DNA of 27,714 nt from Nitrososphaerota archaeon (lineage in GTDB: Archaea > Thermoproteota > Nitrososphaeria > Nitrososphaerales > UBA57): the NCBI GenBank assembly GCA_022572285.1, contig JACZWF010000003.1:1-27714 (forward strand). The letters run 5' to 3'. The position numbers and the translations under genes are program-made. Under the pieces are notes generated by a model, which was not told the origin of the DNA, did no database searches, and saw only the letters and a list, made by a program, of their open reading frames with translations. This document shows, piece after piece, positions 15,267 through 22,467 of this stretch; the first letter of the stretch is position 1, and the number at the start of each line of letters is the position of its first letter.

Positions 15267-15761
15267 ATGCCGAGATCAGATGGAGAATCAATTCAAGATG
15301 GATGTTACTACCTTCATAAATTCGGATTAGGCTATGATGAGCTAGCCAGCATTTTTGACATAGAAGAAAGGGAAGCAAAGGAATTTGTAAAAACATTCAA
15401 GCAGAGAATCGACAGGGGACAAATTCAAGAAACTGCGTTCGATATGAGCTTCTGGGAAGACGTAATCAATGAATCACGGGAGGGGTTGAGAGTCACTTTA
15501 GTGAGTGCAGAAGGTCAGTTTTACCATGGACGTAGGTCAGATCTTGAGAGGATGAAAACCGCCGAGCTCCTAGCCCTCTTTGACATAAACAAGGACTTTC
15601 TCATGATGGTCCCACAAGTTGCCCTGGACACACTGAAACAACACAAGATTGGTTATAATCCTCTTCTTCCTATCAAGCAGGTCCAGGAAAGTGTAACAAT
15701 TATAGAAAGTATCTTGGGAAAGAGAGGAGATCGCAATTCTATTGCTGACGTTTCACAATAG
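15267..15761 (+). CDS. HTH-like hypothetical protein
   Basis: A 164-residue soluble protein from ATG 15267. Near its N-terminus a helix-turn-helix-like pattern appears: YYLHKFGLGYDELASIFDIE followed by EREAKEFVKTFKQRI, reminiscent of sigma-70-like or ParB-like HTH segments. The middle (DMSFWEDVINESREGLRVTLVSAEGQFYHG, listed in two parts of the frame) forms a strand-rich segment, and the C-terminus is helical. I recognise no family. The role may be DNA binding. It is convergent with lpd and their ends overlap by 23 bases (15739-15761). The start is set by the TATA box; the upstream in-frame start at 15168 is less likely. Confidence 0.65.
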   Translation: MPRSDGESIQDGCYYLHKFGLGYDELASIFDIEEREAKEFVKTFKQRIDRGQIQETAFDMSFWEDVINESREGLRVTLVSAEGQFYHGRRSDLERMKTAELLALFDINKDFLMMVPQVALDTLKQHKIGYNPLLPIKQVQESVTIIESILGKRGDRNSIADVSQ

Positions 15762-17157
15762 AATGGATAGATCTGCCCATGGTGGCCGAAACAGCCTCAA
15801 CAAATGCCTCTGCAAGCGTAGGATGGGGGTGAATTGTCGATTCAATATCTTCAACCTTCGCTCTGAGCCTGAGTGCGAGACAGGCTTCACTAATCAAATT
15901 TGATGCGTCAGCACCAGCGATATGCACGCCTAGGATGAGGGAGGTCTTCTTATCGATTATCACCTTGACTAAACCCTCTTTTTCCCTTGCTGTGAGAGCT
16001 CGTCCGTTTGCTCCGAATTGAAATTTTCCGACAGAGATGTCGTACCCCTTATCGATGGCGGCTTTCTCGGTTAACCCGACCGAGCCGATTTCAGGAGTTG
16101 TGAATATGGCAGAGGGTATGTTGTTGAAGTCGAATTTTTTGTTCATTCCGGTACTACACTCTGCTGCTATAATCGCCTGTGACTGCGCCTTGTGAGCGAG
16201 GTAAGGTGGGCCAATTGCACCTCCGATAGCAAAGACATTATCCACATTAGTTCGCAAATGTTCGTCGACTTTAATGAAACCTCTACCGTCCATCTCTACT
16301 CCGATAGAATCAAGCCCTAATCCGTTAGTGTTAGCTCCCCGCCCGACAGCAACGAGAACCTTGTCTGCAGTCATTCTAAGGACCTTGTTACCAGTGTCAA
16401 TTGACAAGAGGAGTCCAGCGCCACTACGCTCTGTACCACTAACCTTCGAGTTAAGTAGGATCTCAACACCCAGCTTCTGAAGAGATCTAGAAACGACTCG
16501 CACCAAATCAGGTTCTATGCCCGGAAGTAGAGATCCCGAGATTTCAATAATGGTTACCGTAGATCCAAGCTTTCTATACATGGTACCAAGTTCGAGTCCT
16601 ATTGCTCCTCCGCCAACGACAACTAGTCTCTTTGGAATCTCATTCAGCTCGAGAGCTTCTTTTGATGTAATGATGCTTGGGCTATTTGTCGACAAACCCT
16701 CAACCAGAAGCGGATGTGATCCTGACGCCACAATGATCGATGATGATGTGATAGTTTTCTTGCCTCCCCGATTCTCCATAATCTCGACCTCTTGGTTAGA
16801 AGTAATCTTGGCTTTCCCATAAATCAAGTCTATATCATAGTTCTTACAAAGAGATCTTATTCCTGAAGTTAGCTTTTCAACCACGGAACTCTTCCATGCG
16901 TGAAGTTTTTGTATGTCGATGTTGACACCATCTATATTAATCCCTATTTCAGCAGCATCATCTAACTTTCCTAATAGATTGGCAGCTGCAATTAGAGACT
17001 TCGACGGTATGCAACCCCAGTTAAGGCACTCTCCTCCAACAGTCTCTTTTTCAATTAACGCGACTTTCTGGCCTAATTGGGCTGCCCTTATCGCAGCAAC
17101 ATATCCTCCGGGACCAGCCCCAATTACGGAAACATCGTTGTCAGATATGTCTATCAA
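15739..17157 (-). CDS. lpdA: Dihydrolipoamide dehydrogenase
   Basis: FAD-containing E3 enzyme that reoxidises dihydrolipoamide with NAD, for 2-oxoacid dehydrogenase or glycine-cleavage systems. The 472-residue product has the N-terminal FAD fingerprint VIGAGPGGYVAAI, the redox disulfide CLNWGC (Cys44/Cys49) in GGECLNWGCIPSK, the NAD-binding VVVGGGAIGLELG, the second FAD motif DNVFAIGGAIGPPYLAHKA and the active-site HPHPTLAEAF near the end. Starts at TTG 17157, inside the last codons of the spermidine-synthase-like gene, overlapping by 17 bases, so the two are probably one operon with coupled translation. E1/E2 or lipoate genes are not in this window. Confidence 0.93.
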   Translation of the reverse strand: MIDISDNDVSVIGAGPGGYVAAIRAAQLGQKVALIEKETVGGECLNWGCIPSKSLIAAANLLGKLDDAAEIGINIDGVNIDIQKLHAWKSSVVEKLTSGIRSLCKNYDIDLIYGKAKITSNQEVEIMENRGGKKTITSSSIIVASGSHPLLVEGLSTNSPSIITSKEALELNEIPKRLVVVGGGAIGLELGTMYRKLGSTVTIIEISGSLLPGIEPDLVRVVSRSLQKLGVEILLNSKVSGTERSGAGLLLSIDTGNKVLRMTADKVLVAVGRGANTNGLGLDSIGVEMDGRGFIKVDEHLRTNVDNVFAIGGAIGPPYLAHKAQSQAIIAAECSTGMNKKFDFNNIPSAIFTTPEIGSVGLTEKAAIDKGYDISVGKFQFGANGRALTAREKEGLVKVIIDKKTSLILGVHIAGADASNLISEACLALRLRAKVEDIESTIHPHPTLAEAFVEAVSATMGRSIHSIVKRQQ

Positions 17158-18883
17158 CCCAATCGAAACTTCTTAGAATTTGAGTCTTGATCTTGACGGA
17201 GGAATAGATGAAATTGATGAATAGGAGAACTACAAACCCGGCAACGGATATTATAAGAATTTGAGCTATAGCCTGAATGTTCGGGGTAAACGGTTCAAAA
17301 GTAGGTTGAACCTCAAGTGTAGCTGTTACGATTGTATTATTAGACAACACTATCTCTTTGAGATAGACACTACCTGTTAGAGGATTCAGGAAGTTTTCAA
17401 CAGGAGCGAAGTCATCAGTAAGGATTACAGATCCAACATTATCGATAGGTGTAACATATTGACGTTCAAGAATATCATTCAAATTAACTTTCACGAAATT
17501 ATTCGCATTTTCTCTCACTTCATCAATGTGGAGTTTAACCCCGTTCTTTTGAGCTAGCACCATTACATTTTGAACGATTCCCCCGGCTTCGCCAGAAACA
17601 GGGTATATTTTGATTGAAGAATAGACATCCTCCATCGTCTTCAATTCTGCCCTGAAGAGATCAGAGGTTCTGCCTGTAAGAGAGGTGATCATATTTGAGA
17701 TGAGTATCCCATCATCTGACATACGGCTGTAAGCGAGCTCATGGAATTCTCTTGTCATCAAATGAAAGGGGACGTAGCTCTTTGCATATGCATCTAGAAT
17801 AATTAGATCATATATTCGATCCGATTTAGACAAGAATGTCCTTCCGTCCTCAGCGAAGATTCTTAAACGAGGGTCGTCGGGGACACGGAAGTACTCCTTT
17901 GCGACCCTTATTACCTCAGGATCTACCTCGACAACATCCACGTTCATATCAGGATAGTCACGTAGAAATTGTTTGGGGCCTGAAAATCCTCCTCCACCGA
18001 TAAATAACACAGTCCTGATCTCTGGGCTGAATGCGAGACCAAGATGGAAGTATTTGGTATATTGGAAGACAATTCTATCAGGATCCCTCAAGTCCATTGC
18101 GCTATGAAAATGGTTGTCAAGTAGGAGGGTCCTAGTACCCGATATCGCATCATCTTGGACGATGAGTCTGTGGTATAGAGTATCCTTCTGGTAGATTATA
18201 CCACCGGTACTTGCTTGACCTGCAGCTGAGAATACCAAGGAAATGGAGATGACAACCACACTAATGGCCCGGAACCTGTTAGCTAAGCCGACTAGCGACG
18301 CGACTATCAGTACCGTGCTTAGAGAATAAAGGATTGTACTTACTCCAAAGGCTGGGACAAGAATGAAGGCGGTTCCAAAAGTTCCAATAATACTACCGAC
18401 AGTTGAAAGTGAATAGATATTTCCAGCTGTTCTCCCAACCCGTGCAAGAGACGCCGTACTTAGTTTAATTGCAAAAGGAGAGACCGCTCCCAGCAAGAGC
18501 GACGGGATACCAAGTACCATCATTGCTGCCGCTAGTGGGCCATACCTTTCTCCCAGATTTAGTGCAAGAACAAACCTAAAAATATCTGCTGAGAGGATTG
18601 TTAGCAATAATGTGTAAACACCCGCTCCAAAGATTAAGAGAGAAAACGAAGAGTAGGATGAATTGAGGTCCGCCCTTTTTCCTCCATACCAGTAACCGAT
18701 GCTTAGACCTAGCATAACTACTCCAATTAGGCTTCCCCAGACAAAGAGAGTACTCCCATAATACGGAGCAAGTAGCCTGCTCCCAAGGAGCTCAAGCGTC
18801 ATCACTGAAGCCCCGGCGGTCAAGACTTGGATCCTGAGGATGACGGGGAAATACTTAGATCGCTCGACCCCTAGGAGTTGCAT
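17141..18883 (-). CDS. Integral-membrane spermidine-synthase-like protein
   Basis: A 580-residue protein from ATG 18883. About seven or eight membrane helices span residues 15-225, with the first a GASVMTLELLGSRLLAPYYG motif typical of fused membrane spermidine-synthase-like proteins. Residues about 235-500 form a spermidine-synthase/methyltransferase fold: VLFIGGGGFSGPKQFL (cofactor loop), VDVVEVDPEVIRVAKEYF, and LRIFAEDGRTFL. A last membrane helix is near 550-570. The canonical active-site D-x2-DP motif is replaced by LDAYAKSYVPFHL, as in the membrane group, so classical aminopropyl transfer is doubtful. Topology suggests a cytoplasmic or outer soluble domain; the substrate is unknown. A TATA box at 18905-18913 precedes it, and lpd overlaps its end. 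Confidence 0.85.
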   Translation of the reverse strand: MQLLGVERSKYFPVILRIQVLTAGASVMTLELLGSRLLAPYYGSTLFVWGSLIGVVMLGLSIGYWYGGKRADLNSSYSSFSLLIFGAGVYTLLLTILSADIFRFVLALNLGERYGPLAAAMMVLGIPSLLLGAVSPFAIKLSTASLARVGRTAGNIYSLSTVGSIIGTFGTAFILVPAFGVSTILYSLSTVLIVASLVGLANRFRAISVVVISISLVFSAAGQASTGGIIYQKDTLYHRLIVQDDAISGTRTLLLDNHFHSAMDLRDPDRIVFQYTKYFHLGLAFSPEIRTVLFIGGGGFSGPKQFLRDYPDMNVDVVEVDPEVIRVAKEYFRVPDDPRLRIFAEDGRTFLSKSDRIYDLIILDAYAKSYVPFHLMTREFHELAYSRMSDDGILISNMITSLTGRTSDLFRAELKTMEDVYSSIKIYPVSGEAGGIVQNVMVLAQKNGVKLHIDEVRENANNFVKVNLNDILERQYVTPIDNVGSVILTDDFAPVENFLNPLTGSVYLKEIVLSNNTIVTATLEVQPTFEPFTPNIQAIAQILIISVAGFVVLLFINFIYSSVKIKTQILRSFDWVDRHI

Positions 18884-18904
18884 CAGTTTCTCTGCTTAAC
18901 TATC

Positions 18905-18913
18905 TATATTAAA
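18905..18913 (-). promoter_or_regulatory. TATA box of the spermidine-synthase-like/lpd operon
   Basis: On the minus strand the box reads TTTAATATA and is centred about 26 bases before ATG 18883, predicting a leaderless transcript for the operon. Confidence 0.6.
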
Positions 18914-19034
18914 CGGCTTGCCTAATTCAGACTCTCATTCGCAAAAGCAATGCTTCGTATCAGGGAGAATTGACACCGAGGTCATAGAATACAATGTAAA
19001 TCGGATATCTTCGAAAATCTGAAGTGGCTTAGGA

Positions 19035-19238
19035 ATGAACAGGAGTATTGCTATCGTTGGGATAATGATGGTCGGATTTGCCCTAGGTTTTGGAGGATTC
19101 ATGATTGTGCCTGCAATCCCAGCCATTATTTTGTCGATTCTCTCCTCGCCCGAATCAGTAAGAGCTATGCTAGCAGGGATGATGGGATCTGTTTTAGCAA
19201 CCTCAACACTGATAATCTGGGAAAGACGAAGTAGATAG
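19035..19238 (+). CDS. Small two-helix membrane protein
   Basis: A 67-residue protein from ATG 19035. Two hydrophobic helices (about residues 5-35, IVGIMMVGFALGFGGFMIVP then IPAIILSIL, and about 43-60, MLAGMMGSVLATSTLIIW), separated by a short polar loop (SSPESVRA) and ended by WERRSR, look like a hairpin membrane protein with a cytoplasmic positive tail. TTAGGA just before ATG may serve as ribosome-binding site. I recognise no family. It lies divergently from the spermidine-synthase-like gene and upstream of the tRNA. Confidence 0.6.
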   Translation: MNRSIAIVGIMMVGFALGFGGFMIVPAIPAIILSILSSPESVRAMLAGMMGSVLATSTLIIWERRSR

Positions 19239-19243
19239 AATGG

Positions 19244-19250
19244 ATAAATA
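19244..19250 (+). promoter_or_regulatory. TATA box of the tRNA gene
   Basis: ATAAATA is centred about 29 bases upstream of the first tRNA base (19276), matching the archaeal spacing. Confidence 0.5.
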
Positions 19251-19275
19251 ACTTACAAGTCGTCTTTTTTATAGT

Positions 19276-19413
19276 GGGCCGATCGTCTAGCCAGAGTTAA
19301 AATGACTCCTAGATTGGTCTAGGACATCTAGCTACGTCTGAAGCTGGTTAAGCTCTGACACGGCGAATGTTGGAAAACAGCTATGGTCCCCGGTTCAAAT
19401 CCGGGTCGGCCCA
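19276..19413 (+). tRNA. tRNA-Val (anticodon GAC) with three inferred introns
   Basis: The acceptor stem GGGCCGA (19276-19282) pairs fully with TCGGCCC (19406-19412), discriminator A at 19413, CCA not encoded. The T arm is perfect: CCCGG, TTCAAAT, CCGGG (19389-19405). The rest folds only if three insertions are removed: about 19293-19314 in the D loop, 19329-19351 between positions 28 and 29 of the anticodon stem, and 19368-19384 in the variable region. This leaves D stem GTCT/GGAC, anticodon stem TC+GCT pairing with GGCGA (five pairs, one G-U), loop CTGACAC with anticodon GAC (19357-19359), and a 5-base variable region. The mature product is 76 bases. Each insertion can form its own short helix (GAGT/ACTC, CTAGCT/AGCTGG, TGTT/AACA), as expected around splice sites. 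Exact borders may shift by a few bases. Confidence 0.85.
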
Positions 19414-19626
19414 TACCTAACATGGTTTAGTTTGTCCGGAGTTCCATGGGCGAATGCGGATACGAACGTGAGTAGGAGCACGAGCTGGGTTGTTGAGAAA
19501 AGGCGAATAGTAGATGTCGAGGCCCCTCCTTCGATTCACCAGCATAAAGGGTTGGTATCTGAGCAGGGCTGAAGATGATGGCAGGCGCGCGCGCGCGCTA
19601 TACTCTCAAATGGAGAATTACAGATA

Positions 19627-19842
19627 ATGAAGGCTGGAATGTTTCGTGATGTCACCTCGAAGCTGGAAGAGCTTGAAGCTAACAGTAAGAATGTGGTCTC
19701 TAAGGAAGAATTGGAGAAGGTAATAGGGCTCATCGTCAGCGGCTTAGAATCAAGGGTTGGACAGCTTGAAGAGCATTCAAGATCAGAATTGAATTCGCTG
19801 AAATCTAAGCTCAAGAACTTGGATCACCAGATCTATTTATAG
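19627..19842 (+). CDS. Small coiled-coil protein
   Basis: A 71-residue protein from ATG 19627, highly charged and almost entirely helical. Heptad-like spacing of L, V and I runs through TSKLEELEANSKNVVSKEEL, VIGLIVSGLESRVGQLEEH and SELNSLKSKLKNL, so it should form a coiled coil, probably homo- or hetero-oligomeric. No family is recognised. A 14-base alternating GC tract lies 29-42 bases upstream (19585-19598). A second small coiled-coil protein is at 23711-24019 and shows a similar style. Confidence 0.55.
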   Translation: MKAGMFRDVTSKLEELEANSKNVVSKEELEKVIGLIVSGLESRVGQLEEHSRSELNSLKSKLKNLDHQIYL

Positions 19843-19973
19843 AAATCTAAGTCGGCTTTCAATCATGTGCAATGGTTCTTCCGTAGATATCTAGGATGTG
19901 TTCTTCACGTCGTGTGAGATGCAAAGCCAACTCTTTCAACGGGTCCTGACAAATCCAATATACATTAAGTGGC

Positions 19974-20504
19974 TTGTTCGTCTTTAGTCAGTTGAAGCTA
20001 CAGGATAGCCCCAAAACTCATATTACAAAGGCATTAGCTAGCGAACGAATTGGTTTAAGAGGGAAAGTGATATCAATGGTCAACAGGTCACTCGACGAAT
20101 TTCCTGAACTCCTAAACAGGAGAATTACGATCGGCTTGACCAGAGCATATGAAGGGAGCGCAGAATTGGGAAGTTCCGTAATCCGTTTGAATCCTAAGAA
20201 TCTAAGCTTCTTCACAGTTGGACATGAACTAACTCACCTGCTTCAGGGAGATGGAATTCCATTTGGGGAGAAGGCGTGTGACATTTATACAATCGCGCGA
20301 TCCTCTCTCTTTCTAGATACACCACCTGGCTACCTAAGAATTGGCCGAAATGCTGAGAGATCTTGGAAAGATTACTCGAATTCCGTTCAAGAACTTTGCA
20401 GGAGAGCTATCGAGTATAGACAATCTCATAGGAGATACATAATGTGGTTGGAAGCGAATCTCGTTTCTCTAGGCAAACATCGAGCAAGCAAATTGCCCAC
20501 ATGA
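19974..20504 (+). CDS. HExxH zinc metallopeptidase-like protein
   Basis: A 176-residue protein from TTG 19974. Residues 80-90 (FTVGHELTHLL) contain the zincin motif His84-Glu85-x2-His88, followed at the right distance by Glu99 and Asp103 (PFGEKACDIY), the third-ligand arrangement of IrrE/ImmA-like gluzincins. A zinc-dependent endopeptidase is therefore likely; the substrate is unknown. The C-terminal helix region is basic (RRAIEYRQSHRRYIMW). The TATA-like CAATATACA (about 19956-19964) is only about 14 bases from TTG 19974, so the next in-frame TTG at 19992 may be the real start. A zinc-ribbon gene and thioredoxin follow on the same strand after 57 bases. Confidence 0.65.
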   Translation: MFVFSQLKLQDSPKTHITKALASERIGLRGKVISMVNRSLDEFPELLNRRITIGLTRAYEGSAELGSSVIRLNPKNLSFFTVGHELTHLLQGDGIPFGEKACDIYTIARSSLFLDTPPGYLRIGRNAERSWKDYSNSVQELCRRAIEYRQSHRRYIMWLEANLVSLGKHRASKLPT

Positions 20505-20561
20505 GGAAATAGAGTAGATCAAGTGACTTTTGAACGTCTACAAGATATAATACCGAGCTAA

Positions 20562-20801
20562 ATGCCAGTCTTTAGACGTATTCCACGGATAATCAATATA
20601 TTAAATGCCATTAAGAAATTTCCTGTGAATGAATTAATCACCATAACGACGGGTTCATTAATACAAACGACGGGTTATTACCGTTGTGAAAAATGCCAGT
20701 CTGAAGGGATAGGAGGAACAGTCTTCCTGACGAAAGGAGATACCTGTCCATCGTGTAAAGGGCATAGAGAGGTTACTTGGCTTATGACCCGGGCTTATTG
20801 A
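20562..20801 (+). CDS. Small zinc-ribbon protein
   Basis: A 79-residue protein from ATG 20562. The basic N-terminus (MPVFRRIPRIINILNAIKKF) is followed by YYRCEKCQSEGIGGTVFLTK and GDTCPSCKGHREV. The two CxxC pairs (Cys42/45 and Cys62/65) form a rubredoxin-like zinc ribbon. Function unknown; such proteins are common in Archaea. It ends 13 bases before thioredoxin and is probably co-transcribed with it. Confidence 0.7.
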   Translation: MPVFRRIPRIINILNAIKKFPVNELITITTGSLIQTTGYYRCEKCQSEGIGGTVFLTKGDTCPSCKGHREVTWLMTRAY

Positions 20802-20814
20802 GAGGATAAGTAAA

Positions 20815-21138
20815 ATGTCGCAGGTGCTACACACGTCGGAAACAGCCTTTGAGAATGACGTTTTGAAATCAAACGTCCCGGTCGTCGTTGATTTTTGGGC
20901 AGAGTGGTGTGGACCATGCCGGGTGATAAGTCCAATAATTGAAGAACTTTCCCAAGAGTACAATGGCAAAGTCCAGTTTGCAAAAGTAAACGTCGATGAG
21001 AGTCCAGATCTTGCCGGAAGGTTCGGAGTACAGGGAATTCCAACCCTCATCATTTTCAAAGATGCTAAGGAGGTTGGAAGATTAGTGGGAGCTGCCCCCA
21101 AGAGTCGTCTAGCTCAAGAGATTGAAAAGATTCTCTAA
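20815..21138 (+). CDS. trxA: Thioredoxin
   Basis: A 107-residue cytoplasmic disulfide reductase of standard length. Landmarks: VPVVVDFWAEWCGPC with the active-site Cys32/Cys35, then KVNVDESPDLAGRFGVQGIPTLIIF with the cis-proline, and a final helix LAQEIEKIL. It would be reduced by a thioredoxin reductase (not in this window) and could supply MsrA (25572-26117). It follows the zinc-ribbon gene closely. Confidence 0.96.
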   Translation: MSQVLHTSETAFENDVLKSNVPVVVDFWAEWCGPCRVISPIIEELSQEYNGKVQFAKVNVDESPDLAGRFGVQGIPTLIIFKDAKEVGRLVGAAPKSRLAQEIEKIL

Positions 21139-21157
21139 TACACGAATATGATCGAAG

Positions 21158-21661
21158 TTACCGGCCCGATTCAGGTGACTTTGAGGCAACTTCGAGTATT
21201 CCAACCCTGATATGCGAGACATTAATTTCACCTTCTGGAGGTGGTAGTACGATCTCAAGATCGTGAGAGCCAGGGATGCTGGCGTTGAAGTCCAAAACCA
21301 AGCCTATCCTGGTTGGGCCAATATCAATATCGAGGTTGTAGCCGAAAATACGAAACGTCACTTCCTCGTCCGATTCGAAAGTAAAAATAATTCTCTGATT
21401 TTGATTGACCAGTATTCTTGGTATTGAGGAATTGGGGTCAGTGAAAGACGGATCCACAATTAGATTCAAGTCCGAGATTTCAAGCTTAATATTCACAACC
21501 GGATCTCTTGGGTTCACGAACAGAGGAAAGATGTAGAATAAACCGTAAACGCTTGGGACTATTACCAGAACAACCACTAGGACATTTCGTAACGATCTAG
21601 TTCTCAGAGTGAGCTTGTAGAGGTAGCCCGAATTATAAGTGTAGAATCGTGACCGTCCCAT
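21158..21661 (-). CDS. Membrane-anchored protein with a cupredoxin-like domain
   Basis: A 167-residue protein from ATG 21661. A basic N-terminus (RTRSLRN) precedes one membrane helix (about residues 26-46, VLVVVLVIVPSVYGLFYIFP), and the rest is outside. The outer domain is all-beta: INVSHIRVGILEV near the end, IIFTFESDEEVTFRIFGYNL and LDFNASIPGSHDLEIVLPPP look like a cupredoxin beta-sandwich (membrane cupredoxin-like). The His/Cys/Met copper ligands are missing, so if the fold is right it does not bind copper in the usual way. No family name can be given. It is convergent with thioredoxin, with only 19 bases between. Confidence 0.6.
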   Translation of the reverse strand: MGRSRFYTYNSGYLYKLTLRTRSLRNVLVVVLVIVPSVYGLFYIFPLFVNPRDPVVNIKLEISDLNLIVDPSFTDPNSSIPRILVNQNQRIIFTFESDEEVTFRIFGYNLDIDIGPTRIGLVLDFNASIPGSHDLEIVLPPPEGEINVSHIRVGILEVASKSPESGR

Positions 21662-21835
21662 GAATAATCTCTAAGGATCGAGTTAAACTCGTTAAACTCA
21701 ACGGCTACAATTCTTGCGGGTTAGTCAGAGATCTTGAAGGTCCAGAGCAAAGCAGAGATTCGAGAAATGTAAATTCCCCTAATGAATCTTTCGACTCACA
21801 AAGCTGATATATGGATTCGCAAGATGTGCTTTGTC

Positions 21836-21922
21836 ATGTCATATCAAGAAATAGAGCTGATCAAGGGAAAGCCCGAGAAATGTAGAGCCGGCGGCAAGAA
21901 GGCAGTTAGAACGGCTCAATAG
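21836..21922 (+). CDS. Possible 28-aa leaderless small protein
   Basis: ATG 21836 to TAG 21922 encodes 28 residues, MSYQEIELIKGKPEKCRAGG and then KKAVRTAQ. The TATA box GATATAT (21806-21812) lies 27 bases upstream of ATG, the exact spacing for a leaderless archaeal transcript. No homology can be judged. The promoter could instead drive a small RNA. Confidence 0.3.
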   Translation: MSYQEIELIKGKPEKCRAGGKKAVRTAQ

Positions 21923-22091
21923 ATTTGTGAACTTACGAATTGAGGTCTTTGCACTAATGGTGGATTTGCGTACAAGCTCGTGGGCTCTCGCCAATCAAAA
22001 TTCTAAAAGATAAAAGTCCCACCAAAACCTTCGATCAAGGAGCTAGGAATACACTTGCGAGAGAGATAGATTTTTCCAAGCAGTAAGTCTT

Positions 22092-22112
22092 ATATATCTG
22101 CCGCAGATATAT
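22092..22112. promoter_or_regulatory. Perfect palindrome over the promoter of the RHH-radA operon
   Basis: ATATATCTG-CCG-CAGATATAT is a 9-bp perfect inverted repeat with a 3-base spacer. It overlaps the TATA box TATATAT (22091-22097), 26 bases upstream of ATG 22120. A dimeric ribbon-helix-helix protein encoded by the next gene would suit it as operator, predicting autorepression. Confidence 0.6.
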
Positions 22113-22119
22113 CGCAGAC

Positions 22120-22458
22120 ATGCCTGATAAGGGTTTTCGCTCGGTAAATGTAACCCAACAAGTTTGGGAGAAACTGAAGTCTAAGGCCAAGCAAGAGCAA
22201 ACTAGCATCTCTGCCTATGCAACTGAGGTTCTAACAAGTTTCATAGAGGCCGACGAGAGACTAAGTCACTATGCCCCGCTTATAGAAGTCGTAGCTTTTG
22301 AAGGTAATAGTGTAATTCTGAGGGATAAGAAATTAGCCAGAATAGTCGAGGTTTACTTACATGAAAAGGAGCTGTCTTGCCGTCATGATGACTCAATGGA
22401 GTGTGTTCATGTCGCCTTCTGCCAAGCACTGCCGCAAGTACGTAGGTTTGTGAGGTGA
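22120..22458 (+). CDS. Ribbon-helix-helix protein with a Cys/His cluster
   Basis: A 112-residue protein from ATG 22120. The N-terminus (FRSVNVTQQVWEKLKSKAKQ then TSISAYATEVLTSFI) is a strand-helix-helix as in Arc/MetJ/CopG-type DNA-binding proteins. After a beta-rich middle, the C-terminus carries Cys87-x-His89, Cys95-x-His97 and Cys101 (SCRHDDSMECVHVAFC), resembling a metal-binding C-x-H/C-x-H cluster. It lies 9 bases upstream of radA and is surely co-transcribed. With the palindrome in its own promoter it is probably an autoregulator controlling radA, perhaps metal- or redox-sensitive. Such thaumarchaeal proteins are known to me by sequence pattern, not function. Confidence 0.75.
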   Translation: MPDKGFRSVNVTQQVWEKLKSKAKQEQTSISAYATEVLTSFIEADERLSHYAPLIEVVAFEGNSVILRDKKLARIVEVYLHEKELSCRHDDSMECVHVAFCQALPQVRRFVR

Positions 22459-22467
22459 ATATTTGAA

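Larger units (their letters stand above)
21662..22119. other. 458-base sparse region with a small leaderless ORF and the radA operon promoter
   Basis: Only one short frame is worth listing (21836-21922). Near 21675-21695 the word GTTAAACTC occurs twice, and GAGTTAAACTC is self-complementary at its ends; it may be a binding site. The promoter and palindrome of the downstream gene end the region. Confidence 0.4.
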
